In this document: positions 48,131 through 56,800 of the stretch, in pieces
How positions within the stretch are numbered: the stretch's first letter is position 1
Layout: the number at the start of each line of letters is the position of its first letter
Source: Modestobacter italicus
Lineage (GTDB): Bacteria > Actinomycetota > Actinomycetes > Mycobacteriales > Geodermatophilaceae
Direction of reading: 5' to 3'
Length of the DNA: 64,000 nucleotides
Assembly: GCF_000306785.1 (NCBI RefSeq)
Contig: NC_017955.1
Span: 5,394,001 to 5,458,000 of the forward strand
The notes under the pieces: generated by a model
Databases searched by the model: none
What the model was told of the DNA's origin: nothing
The model's input: the letters and a program-made list of their open reading frames with translations, nothing else
Translations under genes and position numbers: made by a program

Positions 48131-49186
48131 ATGAGGAAGACACGAACGACGAAGATCGCTGCTGGACTCGGCCTCGCCCTGGCCCTGACCGTCACCGCCT
48201 GCGGTGAGGGCAGCGGCGGATCGGCCTCCAGCGGTGACAGCGGGGGCAGCGGCTCCAGCGAGGGCGGGGGTGGCGGCGACTACACCGTCGCGTTCGTCCC
48301 GAAGCTGCAGGGCATCCCGTACTTCGAGGCGATGAACAGCGGTGGCGAGGCCGCCTGCGCGGAGATCGGCTGCACCTGGCTGTACCAGGGCCCGGTCGAG
48401 GCCGACCCGGCCGCGCAGGCCGACATCGTCCGCTCCTACATCCAGCAGGGCGTCGACGCGCTGATCGTGGCCCCGAACGACCCCGACTCGATGGCCCCGC
48501 TGCTCAAGCAGGCCGCCGACGCCGGGATCAAGGTCGCCACCGCCGACACCGACGCGCCGAACTCGGTGCGCGAGGTCTTCGTCAGCCAGGCCTCCACCGA
48601 GGGCATCGGCCAGGCGCTGACCGACGGGCTGCTGTCGGCCATGGGCGGCAAGGGCAAGTACGCGATCGTCTCCTGCGGCCAGACCGCGCAGAACCTCAAC
48701 GCGTGGATCGACGTCCAGAAGGCGTACACCGCCGAGAAGTACCCGGACGCCGAGATCGTCGACATCGTCTACGCCGGTGAGGACCAGGCGGCGGCCACCC
48801 AGATGGCGACGGACCTGATGAACGCCAACCCGGACCTCACCGGCCTGGTCGGCGAGTGCACCTCGTCGGCTCCCGGTGTGGCGCAGGCCATCCGTGACGC
48901 CGGCAAGATCGGCAAGGTCTTCTCGGTCGGCCTGGGCACCCCGCAGTCGATGGCGCCCTACCTGACCGACGGCTCCTCCAGCGCCAGCATCCTCTGGGAC
49001 GTCGAGAACCTGGGCTACCTGACCGCGTGGACCGGCGTCCAGCTCGCCGACGGCAAGGAGCTGCAGGCCACCAACGACGTCAGCAGCGACATCACCGGGG
49101 TGACCTTCGACCCCAGCAGCAAGGTCCTCCTGCTCGGTCCGCCGCTGACCATCACCAAGGACAACGCCGGGGACTACGACTACTGA
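48131..49186 (+). CDS. sugar ABC transporter substrate-binding lipoprotein (RhaS-like)
   Basis: A 351-residue type I binding protein. Signal peptide with lipobox (LALALTVTACGEG), a Gly/Ser-rich tether (residues 25-48), then VAFVPKLQGIPYFEAMNSGG, YQGPVEADPAAQADIVRSYI, DALIVAPNDPDSMAPLLKQA and VGLGTPQSMAPYLTDG. The pattern belongs to the RhaS/LsrB branch. Compared with LsrB, the AI-2-contact Asp-Gln pair seems replaced (NLNAW), favouring a sugar ligand. ATG 48131 with GAGGTGG upstream. A strong stem-loop follows the gene inside the operon. Confidence 0.87.
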   Translation: MRKTRTTKIAAGLGLALALTVTACGEGSGGSASSGDSGGSGSSEGGGGGDYTVAFVPKLQGIPYFEAMNSGGEAACAEIGCTWLYQGPVEADPAAQADIVRSYIQQGVDALIVAPNDPDSMAPLLKQAADAGIKVATADTDAPNSVREVFVSQASTEGIGQALTDGLLSAMGGKGKYAIVSCGQTAQNLNAWIDVQKAYTAEKYPDAEIVDIVYAGEDQAAATQMATDLMNANPDLTGLVGECTSSAPGVAQAIRDAGKIGKVFSVGLGTPQSMAPYLTDGSSSASILWDVENLGYLTAWTGVQLADGKELQATNDVSSDITGVTFDPSSKVLLLGPPLTITKDNAGDYDY

Positions 49187-49193
49187 TCCCCAC

Positions 49194-49229
49194 CTCCCGG
49201 GGAGGGCCGGCCCACCGGCCCTCCCCGGG
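49194..49229 (+). other. 16-bp intra-operon stem-loop after the binding-protein gene
   Basis: 49194-49209 pairs perfectly with 49214-49229 around the loop CCCA. It lies between the binding-protein gene and the ATPase gene and probably acts as a 3' RNA stabiliser or partial terminator that raises binding-protein output. Confidence 0.8.
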
Positions 49230-49250
49230 ACCGTCCGGAGCGAGGAGACG

Positions 49251-50822
49251 ATGAGCGACACCAGTACGACCGGGTCGGCCGACGCCGCACCGGTCCCGTC
49301 CAGCACCTCCGGAGCCGGCGAGGAACGCCTGTCGGTGACCGGGGTGTCCAAGCGCTACGGCGCCGTGCGGGCCATCCGCAACGCCGACATGACCGTCCGC
49401 GCCGGGACGGTGCACGCCCTGGTCGGCGAGAACGGCGCCGGCAAGTCCACGCTGATCAAGATCCTCTCCGGGGCGGCGACCGCCGACACCGGCGCGATCA
49501 CCTTCGACGGCCGGCCGGTGACCATCCACAGCACCGCCGACGCCATCGCGCTCGGCATCGCCACCGTCTACCAGGAGCCGCAGCTCTTCCCCGACCTGAC
49601 CGTCGCCGAGAACGTCTTCACCGGGCGCGAGATCAAGCGCCACGGCCGGGTCGACTGGATGGCGCAGAACGCCCGGGTCGTCGAGCTGCTCGAGCTCATC
49701 GGCCTGCCGGCCCGCTACGCCACCGTCCCGGTCAGCGAGCTGTCCATCGCCGAGCAGCAGCAGGTGTCCATCGCCAAGGCGCTGGTCGGCAACGCCCGGG
49801 TGCTGATCCTCGACGAGCCCTCCGCCATCCTCACCGACACCGAGATCGAGGTGCTGTTCGGCGTCGTCCGCCGGCTGGCCGCCTCCGGTGTCTCGATCAT
49901 CTACATCTCGCACCGGCTCGACGAGCTGTTCGTCATCGCCAACGAGGTCACCGTCATGCGCGACGGCCAGACGCTGGGCACCTGGCCCATCGGGGAGCTG
50001 TCCGTGCGCCGCGTCGTCGAGCTGATGGTCGGCGGCATCCTCGAGGACAACCCGGTCGAGCGGACCATCCCCGACGGTCCGCCCCGGCTGGTGCTCGAGG
50101 GGCTGGCCTGCGCCGGGGAGTACACCGACGTCGACGTCGCCATCCGGCCCGGCGAGATCGTCACCCTCTACGGCCTGATCGGCTCCGGGGCCGCGGAGAT
50201 CGCCGAGACCGTCTACGGCATGCGCCGGGCCACCTCCGGCCGGATGCTGCTCGACGGGAAGCCGATCTCCCCCGGCTCGCCCCGCGAGGCCAAGAAGCTG
50301 GGCATCGCCCTGCTGCCGGCCAACCGCAAGCTGCAGGGCCTGTTCAGCTTCCAGTCCATCGCGTTCAACATCTCCGCCGGGCACCTGCCGCTGCTGTCCC
50401 GGCTGGGCACCTGGGTGGACCGCGGCCGCGAGCGGCAGGTGGCCCGGGACTTCATCCAGCGGCTGTCGGTCAAGACCCCGCACGAGCGGCAGCCGGTCTC
50501 GGCCATGTCCGGCGGCAACGCGCAGAAGGTCGTGCTCGCCCGCCAGCTGGTCGAGCGGCCCCAGGTGCTGGTCCTCGCCGAGCCGACCCAGGGGGTCGAC
50601 GTCGGCGCCAAGGAGGAGATCCACAAGATCATCCGCTCGCTCGCCGACGAGGGCACCGCCGTCCTGATCGTCACCTCCGACCTGCCCGAGGCGATCCGCG
50701 TCTCCGACCGGCTGCAGGTGGTCCGGGCCGGCACCACGACGGTCGAGTTCGGCCCCGGCGCGACCCAGTCCGATGTCCTCGCCGCAGCCGCCGGCGCGGT
50801 CGACCAGGAGGAGGCGGCATGA
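49251..50822 (+). CDS. sugar ABC transporter ATP-binding protein (RhaT-like, two NBDs)
   Basis: A 523-residue tandem ABC ATPase. NBD1 (25-255): Walker A VGENGAGKSTLIKILSGAAT, signature-like VSELSIAEQQQVSIAKAL, Walker B VLILDEPSAIL, H-loop IYISHRLDE. NBD2 (275-515): degenerate Walker A GLIGSGAAEIAETVYG, strong signature MSGGNAQKVVLARQL, Walker B changed to VLVLAEPTQGVDVGA. A degenerate second site is usual in this carbohydrate family. ATG 49251 with GAGGAG upstream. Drives sugar import with the next two permeases. Confidence 0.9.
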   Translation: MSDTSTTGSADAAPVPSSTSGAGEERLSVTGVSKRYGAVRAIRNADMTVRAGTVHALVGENGAGKSTLIKILSGAATADTGAITFDGRPVTIHSTADAIALGIATVYQEPQLFPDLTVAENVFTGREIKRHGRVDWMAQNARVVELLELIGLPARYATVPVSELSIAEQQQVSIAKALVGNARVLILDEPSAILTDTEIEVLFGVVRRLAASGVSIIYISHRLDELFVIANEVTVMRDGQTLGTWPIGELSVRRVVELMVGGILEDNPVERTIPDGPPRLVLEGLACAGEYTDVDVAIRPGEIVTLYGLIGSGAAEIAETVYGMRRATSGRMLLDGKPISPGSPREAKKLGIALLPANRKLQGLFSFQSIAFNISAGHLPLLSRLGTWVDRGRERQVARDFIQRLSVKTPHERQPVSAMSGGNAQKVVLARQLVERPQVLVLAEPTQGVDVGAKEEIHKIIRSLADEGTAVLIVTSDLPEAIRVSDRLQVVRAGTTTVEFGPGATQSDVLAAAAGAVDQEEAA

Positions 50823-51856
50823 GCACCCCGACCCTGACCCCCACCGGCGGCGCACCCGCCGGCGAGGGCGAGCACACCGCGCAGGCGCGCGGCCGCGTGC
50901 TGCCGTTCCCGATCACCGGCCAGGAGATCGTCCTGATCGTGGTCATCGTGGCGCTCTGGATCGCCCTCTGGCTCGGCACCCCGGCGTTCCTGACCAGCGG
51001 CTCGATCGTGCCGCTGCTGGTCGCGATGGCGCCGGTCGCGCTCATCGGCATCGGCATGACCGTCATCATCATCACCGGCGGGATCGACGTCTCCGTGGCC
51101 AGCATGGTGATGGTCTGCGCGGTCGTCGTCGCCAAGGCGATGGTCGACTCCGGCGCCTCGCTGCCGGTGGCAGTGCTGCTGTCGATGGCCCTGGGCGGCG
51201 TCCTCGGGCTGGTCAACGGCGTGCTCATCGCCTACGGGCGGGTGCACGCGATCATCATCACCTTCGGCACCGCGAACCTGTTCAAGTTCGTCGGGCTGCA
51301 GGTGTTCGGCGGCTCGACGGTCAACGGCATCCCGGACACCCTCGACGTGTTCGGCCGCGGGGCGGACGGGCGCACGCTGGGCGTCCCGCACAGCTTCCTG
51401 CTGATGCTGGTGATCGCGGCGCTGGCCTGGTACTACCTGCGGCACACCCCGAACGGCCGGCACCTGTACGCCATCGGCGGCGACGCCGACGCGGCGCGGC
51501 TGGCCGGGGTCAAGGTGCAGCGCCGGGTGCTGTCGGCCTACGTGCTCACCGGCCTGCTCACCGGGCTGGCCGCCTGCTTCGTGATCGCCCAGGGCACCTC
51601 GACCCTGGCGCCCAACGTGGGCGCCGGGATGGAGCTGTCCGCGATCGCGGCGGTGGTCATCGGCGGCACCTCCATCATGGGCGGGCGCGGGTCGGTCCTC
51701 GGGACCGTGCTCGGCGCCCTCCTGGTCCAGACGGTCGCCTCGGGGGTGACCCAGCTCGGCTGGCGCTCCCAGCTGGCCAGCCTCTTCATCGGCATCTTCA
51801 TCCTGATCGCCGTCGGAGCCGACCTGCTCCGGCAGCGCGCGAGGAGGACGGCATGA
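50819..51856 (+). CDS. sugar ABC transporter permease (RhaP-like)
   Basis: A 345-residue inner membrane permease of the RbsC/AraH family with about ten helices; marks are VALIGIGMTVIIITGGIDVSVASM, NGVLIAYGRVHAIIITFGTANL, and the C-terminal ELSAIAAVVIGGTSIMGGRGS. Starts with an ATGA overlap to the ATPase gene. Pairs with the next permease as a heterodimer. Confidence 0.9.
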   Translation: MSTPTLTPTGGAPAGEGEHTAQARGRVLPFPITGQEIVLIVVIVALWIALWLGTPAFLTSGSIVPLLVAMAPVALIGIGMTVIIITGGIDVSVASMVMVCAVVVAKAMVDSGASLPVAVLLSMALGGVLGLVNGVLIAYGRVHAIIITFGTANLFKFVGLQVFGGSTVNGIPDTLDVFGRGADGRTLGVPHSFLLMLVIAALAWYYLRHTPNGRHLYAIGGDADAARLAGVKVQRRVLSAYVLTGLLTGLAACFVIAQGTSTLAPNVGAGMELSAIAAVVIGGTSIMGGRGSVLGTVLGALLVQTVASGVTQLGWRSQLASLFIGIFILIAVGADLLRQRARRTA

Positions 51857-52962
51857 GCACCGCGGTCTCCCCTGCCCCTGCGCAGGCCCCCCACCCCGAG
51901 GACGGCGGCACGCCGCCCCGGTCGCGGCTGGCCCAGCTGCCCGCCGCGCTGCTGCGGGCGCTGCTGACCCAGCGGATCGTGCTGCTGCTGGTGCTGCTGC
52001 TCGTCGTCGTGGTGACGATGACCACGCTGAGCAGCAACAACTACCTGACGGCGCCCTACGACCTGTCCTACATGTCCTCGGCGCTGATCAGCGCCGTCCC
52101 GCTGGTCATGCTCGGCCTGGCCGAGCTGCTGGTGATCACCTCCGGCCGGGGCGGCATCGACCTGTCGGTCGGCGCCATCGTCTCGCTGACCAGCATGGTG
52201 TTCGGCTTCGCCTACGGGGAGTGGGGCTGGCCGCTGTGGCTGGCGATCCTGCTGGCCGCCGGCTTCGGCGGGCTGTGCGGCGCGGTCAACGGCTTCCTCA
52301 TCGCCTACGTCGGCTACCCGGCGCTGATCACCACGCTGGCGACCTACTACGCGTTCTCCTCGGTCGCCATCGTCATCAACGACCAGCAGCCGATCAGCAC
52401 CGCGCCGATCCAGGAGTTCTTCTCCACCGCGCGGTCGATCGACGTGCCGGTGGGCGACGGCCTGCCGGTCCCCCTCGGCACGCTGACCTTCCTCATCCCG
52501 GTCGCGGTCGTGGTCTGGGTGCTGCTCAACCGCACCACCTTCGGCCGCCGGCTCTACGGCATCGGCACCAACGACGTGGCCGCCCAGTGGGCCGGCATCG
52601 ACGTGCGGCGCACCCGGTTCTCCGCCTACGTCCTCGCCGGGGTCATCTCCGGCCTGGTCGCGGTGGTCACCGTCGCGCAGTTCGCCTCGGCCCGCCCGGA
52701 CGCCGGGGTCACCGGCACCGGCATGGCGCTGCCGGCGATCACCATCGCGGTGCTCGGCGGCGTCGCCATCACCGGCGGCATCGGCCGGGTCGCCGGCGTG
52801 GTGCTCGCCACGCTGCTGATCGTGTGGCTGAACGCCGGCATCCTGCTGGCCGTGCCGGGCAACGCCGGCTCGCAGTACCAGCTGCTCGCCCTCGGCGTCG
52901 TCCTGGTCTTCGCCGCGCTGCTCAACGGGCTGACCAACCGGAAGTACGGGCGGACCGGGTGA
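51853..52962 (+). CDS. sugar ABC transporter permease (RhaQ-like)
   Basis: A 369-residue permease of the same family with a 45-residue proline-rich cytoplasmic extension. Marks are VMLGLAELLVITSGRGGIDLS, NGFLIAYVGYPALITTLATYY and LPAITIAVLGGVAITGGIGR. Overlaps the previous gene by ATGA and the aldolase by GTGA. Two distinct permeases with one tandem ATPase is the layout of rhizobial rhaSTPQ. Confidence 0.9.
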   Translation: MSTAVSPAPAQAPHPEDGGTPPRSRLAQLPAALLRALLTQRIVLLLVLLLVVVVTMTTLSSNNYLTAPYDLSYMSSALISAVPLVMLGLAELLVITSGRGGIDLSVGAIVSLTSMVFGFAYGEWGWPLWLAILLAAGFGGLCGAVNGFLIAYVGYPALITTLATYYAFSSVAIVINDQQPISTAPIQEFFSTARSIDVPVGDGLPVPLGTLTFLIPVAVVVWVLLNRTTFGRRLYGIGTNDVAAQWAGIDVRRTRFSAYVLAGVISGLVAVVTVAQFASARPDAGVTGTGMALPAITIAVLGGVAITGGIGRVAGVVLATLLIVWLNAGILLAVPGNAGSQYQLLALGVVLVFAALLNGLTNRKYGRTG

Positions 52963-53738
52963 CCGCGGTCTGGGACCCGTCGCTGGTCAGCGCCGAGCTG
53001 CTCGCCCTCACCCGCTCGCTGGGCGAGCAGGAGCGGGGGCTGGTCATCCTGGCCGAGGGCAACACCTCGCAACGGCTGCCCGACGGCCGGGTGGTGGTCA
53101 AGGCCTCCGGGTCGAACATGCGGACGGCGACCGCGGAGGACTTCGTCGTCGTCGACGTCGACCCGCTGGTGGAGCTGATGCGGTCGGCCTCCGCCAGCCA
53201 GGCCGACCTGACCGCGGCGCTGGACGCCGGCGAGCACGACGGCCGGCGCCGGCGGGCCTCCATCGAGACCCTGGTGCACGTGGCCGCGCAGGCGCTGGCA
53301 CCCACCGCCTTCGTCGGCCACACGCACCCCACGGCGGTGGTGGGGCTGCTGGCCAGCGTGCACGGGCCGACGGCGTGGGAGCGGCACGTGTACTCGGACG
53401 AGGCGGTGGTCATCGGCCGGCCGCTGTACGTGCCGTACGCGACCCCGGGGATCGACCTGGGCCGGGTCTACCTGCGGGCGCTGGAGGAGCACGTGGCCCG
53501 GCACGGCGAGCTGCCCACCCTGGTGCTGCTGGGCAACCACGGCATCGTGGTCAACGCCCCCGGCCCCGCGGGGGTGCACGCGGCCTCGGAGATGGCGGTC
53601 AAGGGCGCCCAGGTTCGCGTGGCCGCGTACTCGGTGGGCGGCGTCGTGCCGCTGGAGACCGCGTCGGTGGAGAAGTTCTTCGCCCGGGAGGACGTCATCG
53701 AGCGCCGGGCCCGCCTGGGCGGGGGCAGCCCGGCGTGA
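52959..53738 (+). CDS. class II aldolase/adducin-family protein
   Basis: A 259-residue zinc aldolase-type protein: LAEGNTSQRLPDGRVVVKAS, HVAAQALAPTAFVGHTHPTAVVG with zinc histidines, and LLGNHGIVV. It resembles sugar-phosphate aldolases or epimerases of the L-fuculose/ribulose-5-phosphate family and would cleave or epimerise the product of the operon's kinases. GTG 52959 overlaps the permease stop. Exact substrate unknown. Confidence 0.83.
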   Translation: MTAVWDPSLVSAELLALTRSLGEQERGLVILAEGNTSQRLPDGRVVVKASGSNMRTATAEDFVVVDVDPLVELMRSASASQADLTAALDAGEHDGRRRRASIETLVHVAAQALAPTAFVGHTHPTAVVGLLASVHGPTAWERHVYSDEAVVIGRPLYVPYATPGIDLGRVYLRALEEHVARHGELPTLVLLGNHGIVVNAPGPAGVHAASEMAVKGAQVRVAAYSVGGVVPLETASVEKFFAREDVIERRARLGGGSPA

Positions 53739-53748
53739 CGGTGCCCTC

Positions 53749-54456
53749 ATGACGCTGCCCGCCGACCTGCGGGCGGTGTTCCTCGACGTCGGCGGGCCCG
53801 TCTACGACGACGGCAACTTCGTCGCCGCCGTCGTGCGGGCGCTGGACGACCTGCGCGCCGAGCAGGGCCGCGGCCCGGTCGACCGGGCCGCGGTCTCCCG
53901 GGTGTACGACGCCGTCCGCGCCCGGCAGGGCGGCTCGCTGCGCACCGCGCTGGCCACCGAGCTGCTCGGGGACGCCGGGCTCCGGGGGCCGCTGCACGAG
54001 CGGACCCGCCGCTACTGGACCCACCCGCCGGGCACGCTGTACCCCGACGTGCTGCCGCTGCTCCGTGCGCTGTCCGGTCGGGTGGTCGTCGGGGTGCTCG
54101 CCAACCAGGAGGCGCCCGTCGTCGACGCGCTGACCCGGGACGGCGTCGCCCCGTTCGTCGACGTGTGGGGCATCTCGGCGCTGGTCGGCCACGAGAAGCC
54201 CAGCCCCGAGCTGTTCACCTGGTGCCTGGACCGGGCCGGCTGCGCGGCCGGGCAGGCCGTGCACGTCGGCAACCGGCTGGACACCGACGTGCGCCCGGCC
54301 GCGGCGCTGGGCCTGGGCACCGTGTGGGTGCTGCGCGGCGAGGCGCCGGACTCCCCCACGCCCGAGCAGCTCGCCGAGCCCGACCTGGCCGTGCCCGACC
54401 TCACCGGGCTGGCCGAGGTGCTGCTCCCCCGGGTCGCCGGCGGTACCGGGGCGTGA
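53749..54456 (+). CDS. HAD-superfamily protein
   Basis: A 235-residue HAD-fold protein with a C1 helical cap. Motif I reads FLDVGGPVYDD: the nucleophile Asp is present but the second Asp of DxD is Gly, so classical phosphatase activity is doubtful. Motif II is near VGVLANQEAPV and motif III/IV HEKPSPELFTWCL plus HVGNRLDTDVRPAAALG. Starts 10 bases after the aldolase and overlaps the kinase by GTGA. Might act on a sugar phosphate of the pathway. Confidence 0.8.
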   Translation: MTLPADLRAVFLDVGGPVYDDGNFVAAVVRALDDLRAEQGRGPVDRAAVSRVYDAVRARQGGSLRTALATELLGDAGLRGPLHERTRRYWTHPPGTLYPDVLPLLRALSGRVVVGVLANQEAPVVDALTRDGVAPFVDVWGISALVGHEKPSPELFTWCLDRAGCAAGQAVHVGNRLDTDVRPAAALGLGTVWVLRGEAPDSPTPEQLAEPDLAVPDLTGLAEVLLPRVAGGTGA

Positions 54457-55889
54457 CCGCCGACGGCGAGCTGGTGCTGGGCGTCGACCTCGCCACCGCG
54501 GCCGTCCGGGTGCTCGCCGTGGACGTCGCCACCGGGGCGGTCGCCGCCTGCGCCGAGCTGCCGCTGCCCGCCCCGACCTCCCCCCGGCCCGGGGAGCTGG
54601 AGCAGCCGCCGGCGCACGCCGCCGCGGTGCGCACCGCCGTCCGGCGGCTGGCCGCCGACCTCGGCCCCCGCGCCGCCGCCGTCCGGGCGCTGTCGGTCAC
54701 CGCCACCTCGGGCAGCGTGCTCGCCGCCGATGCCGAAGGCGCACCCACCGGCCCGGTGCTGCTCTACGCCGACCAGCGGGGCGCCGCGCAGGCCGCCCGG
54801 GTCAGCGCGGCCACCGGGCAGCCGGTCGGCGCGGCCGGCACCCTCGCCCGGCTGGCCTGGCTGGCCGAGCAGCACCCCGCCGCCGGGCTCCGGCTGCTGC
54901 ACGTCCCGGACGTCGTCGTGGCCGACCTGACCGGGCGGCTGGTCACCGACACCTCGCACGCCCTCAAGGCCGGCATCGCGCCCGCGGCGGCCCGGTGGCC
55001 CGCGGAGCTGCTGGCCGCGGCCGGGGTCCCCGCCGGGGCGCTGCCGCCGCTGGTGCACCCCGGCACGGTCGTCGGGTCGCTGCGCCCGGACGTCGCGGCC
55101 GACCTCGGCCTGCCGCCGCAGGTCCAGGTGGTCGCCGGCATGACCGACGGGTGCACCGCGCAGGTCGCCGCCGGCGCCGTCGCGCCCGGGCAGAGCACCG
55201 GCGTGCTGGGCACCACGCTGGTGCTCAAGGGCGTGTCGGCCACCGAGGTCACCGGGTTCGACGGCGCGGTCTACTCCCACCTGGGCCCCGACGGGCTCTG
55301 GTGGCCCGGCGGCGCCTCCAACTGCGGCGCCGGCGTCCTCGACCCCGCGGCCGACCTCGCGGCAGCCGACGCGGCCGCGGCCGGGCGCGGCCCCTCGCCG
55401 CTGACGGCCTACCCGCTGCCCGGCACCGGGGAGCGGTTCCCGTTCGCCCGGCCCGACGCCACCGGCTTCCTGCTCGGCGCCGCCGCCGAGGTGGACCCGC
55501 TGGACCGGCACCGGGCCCTGCTCGACGGCGTCGCGTACGTCGAGCGGCTCGGGCTGGAGCGTCTCGCCGCCCTCGGGGTGGCCTCGGCCGACCACCGGGT
55601 GGTGGGCGGCGGCACCCGGTCGCGGGTGTGGACCACGATCCGGGCCAGCGTGCTCGGCCGCCCGGTCACCCGCCCCGCGCAGCCCGCGAGCGCCTTCGGC
55701 GCCGCGCTGCTGGCCGCCGCCGCCTGGACCGGCAGCACCCTCGCCGTGACGACCGGCCGCGCGGTGCGCCCGGCCGAGGTCGTCGACCCCGATCCCGCGC
55801 AGGTCGACGCCCTCGAGGAGGGCTACCAGCGGCTGCTGGCCGAGCTGCGCCGACGGGGCTGGCTGGACGACCGTCCGGCCGGCCACTGA
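54453..55889 (+). CDS. FGGY-family carbohydrate kinase (xylulokinase-like)
   Basis: A 478-residue sugar kinase: VLGVDLATAAVRVLAVDVAT, LYADQRGAAQAARVSAATG, VPDVVVADLTGRLVTDTSHA, VAGMTDGCTAQVAAGAVAPG, LGTTLVLKGV and the C-terminal VVGGGTRSRVWTTIRASVLG. More like xylulokinase/gluconokinase than rhamnulokinase. It is the second kinase of the operon, next to a HAD protein and a ketose 3-epimerase, and may phosphorylate the epimerised ketose. GTG 54453. Confidence 0.82.
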   Translation: MTADGELVLGVDLATAAVRVLAVDVATGAVAACAELPLPAPTSPRPGELEQPPAHAAAVRTAVRRLAADLGPRAAAVRALSVTATSGSVLAADAEGAPTGPVLLYADQRGAAQAARVSAATGQPVGAAGTLARLAWLAEQHPAAGLRLLHVPDVVVADLTGRLVTDTSHALKAGIAPAAARWPAELLAAAGVPAGALPPLVHPGTVVGSLRPDVAADLGLPPQVQVVAGMTDGCTAQVAAGAVAPGQSTGVLGTTLVLKGVSATEVTGFDGAVYSHLGPDGLWWPGGASNCGAGVLDPAADLAAADAAAAGRGPSPLTAYPLPGTGERFPFARPDATGFLLGAAAEVDPLDRHRALLDGVAYVERLGLERLAALGVASADHRVVGGGTRSRVWTTIRASVLGRPVTRPAQPASAFGAALLAAAAWTGSTLAVTTGRAVRPAEVVDPDPAQVDALEEGYQRLLAELRRRGWLDDRPAGH

Positions 55890-55908
55890 GAGAGAAGAGG
55901 AGCTGTCC

Positions 55909-56799
55909 ATGGCTGTCACCCACGGCGTCCACGCCCTGGTCTGGACCGGGGGCTGGTCCCGGGACGAGGCCGAGCGGGCCATCGCGTCCAGCGCGGAGGC
56001 CGGCTACGACCTGATCGAGATCGCCCCGATCGACCCGACCGGGTTCGACGGGGACATGACCGCGCAGCTGCTGCAGCAGTACGGGCTGCAGGTGAGCGCC
56101 TCGCTGGGGCTCAGCGACGACACCGACGTCTCCAGCGAGGACCCGGACGTCGTGGCCCGCGGCCGGGAGCGGCTGGCGACCGCCCTCGGCGTGCTGCGCG
56201 ACAGCGGCGGCACGACCCTGTGCGGCGTCCTGTACTCGAAGCTCGGCAAGTACTCCGCGCCGGCCACCGAGCGGGGCCGGGCCAACTCGCAGGAGACGAT
56301 CGCCTGGCTGGCCGACAAGGCCGCCGAGTCCGGCATCACGCTGGCGCTGGAGTTCTGCAACCGGTACGAGACCAACGTCATCAACACCACGCAGGAGACG
56401 CTGGACTTCATCGCGGCGGTGGACCGGCCCAACGTGATGGCCCACCTGGACACGTACCACATGAACATCGAGGAGCACTCGTTCACCGAGGCGGTCCGCG
56501 CCGCCGCAGCGGCCGGGCGGCTCGGGTACGTGCACGTCGGGGAGTCGCACCGCGGCGCCCTGGGCACCGGGTCGATCCCCTGGACGGAGTTCTTCACCGC
56601 CCTCGACGAGGTCGACTACTCCGGGATCGTCACGTTCGAGTCGTTCTCCTCCGAGGTCGTGCACCGCACGCTCTCCAACGACCTGGCGATCTGGCGCAAC
56701 CTGTGGACCGACAACCGGACCCTGGCCCGGGACGCGCTGGCCTTCACGAAGGCCGGCCTGGCCGAGGCGGCCGCCCGGCGCGGCCAGGCCCCGGCCTAG
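55909..56799 (+). CDS. ketose 3-epimerase / sugar isomerase-epimerase
   Basis: A 296-residue TIM-barrel epimerase of the D-tagatose/D-psicose 3-epimerase type. The metal ligands are visible in order: Glu in LALEFCNRYETN, Asp in VMAHLDTYHMNIEEHSF, His in YVHVGESHRGALG and Glu in VTFESFSSEV. It would epimerise a free or phosphorylated ketose at C3. ATG 55909 has GAGGAG 7 bases upstream. Last gene of operon 1; its stop TAG (56797-56799) lies in the target duplication of the insertion sequence. Confidence 0.87.
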   Translation: MAVTHGVHALVWTGGWSRDEAERAIASSAEAGYDLIEIAPIDPTGFDGDMTAQLLQQYGLQVSASLGLSDDTDVSSEDPDVVARGRERLATALGVLRDSGGTTLCGVLYSKLGKYSAPATERGRANSQETIAWLADKAAESGITLALEFCNRYETNVINTTQETLDFIAAVDRPNVMAHLDTYHMNIEEHSFTEAVRAAAAAGRLGYVHVGESHRGALGTGSIPWTEFFTALDEVDYSGIVTFESFSSEVVHRTLSNDLAIWRNLWTDNRTLARDALAFTKAGLAEAAARRGQAPA

Positions 56800-56800
56800 C
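56795..56800 (+). repeat. IS target-site duplication, left copy (CCTAGC)
   Basis: CCTAGC directly abuts the left IS end and is repeated at 57882-57887 after the right end. It contains the TAG stop of the epimerase gene. Confidence 0.85.

Noticed and set aside
48131-49186. Binding protein as an AI-2 receptor (LsrB)
   Set aside because: Overall similarity is shared with RhaS, and the Asp-Gln pair that contacts AI-2 in LsrB aligns to Asn-Leu here; no lsrK/F/G genes are present.
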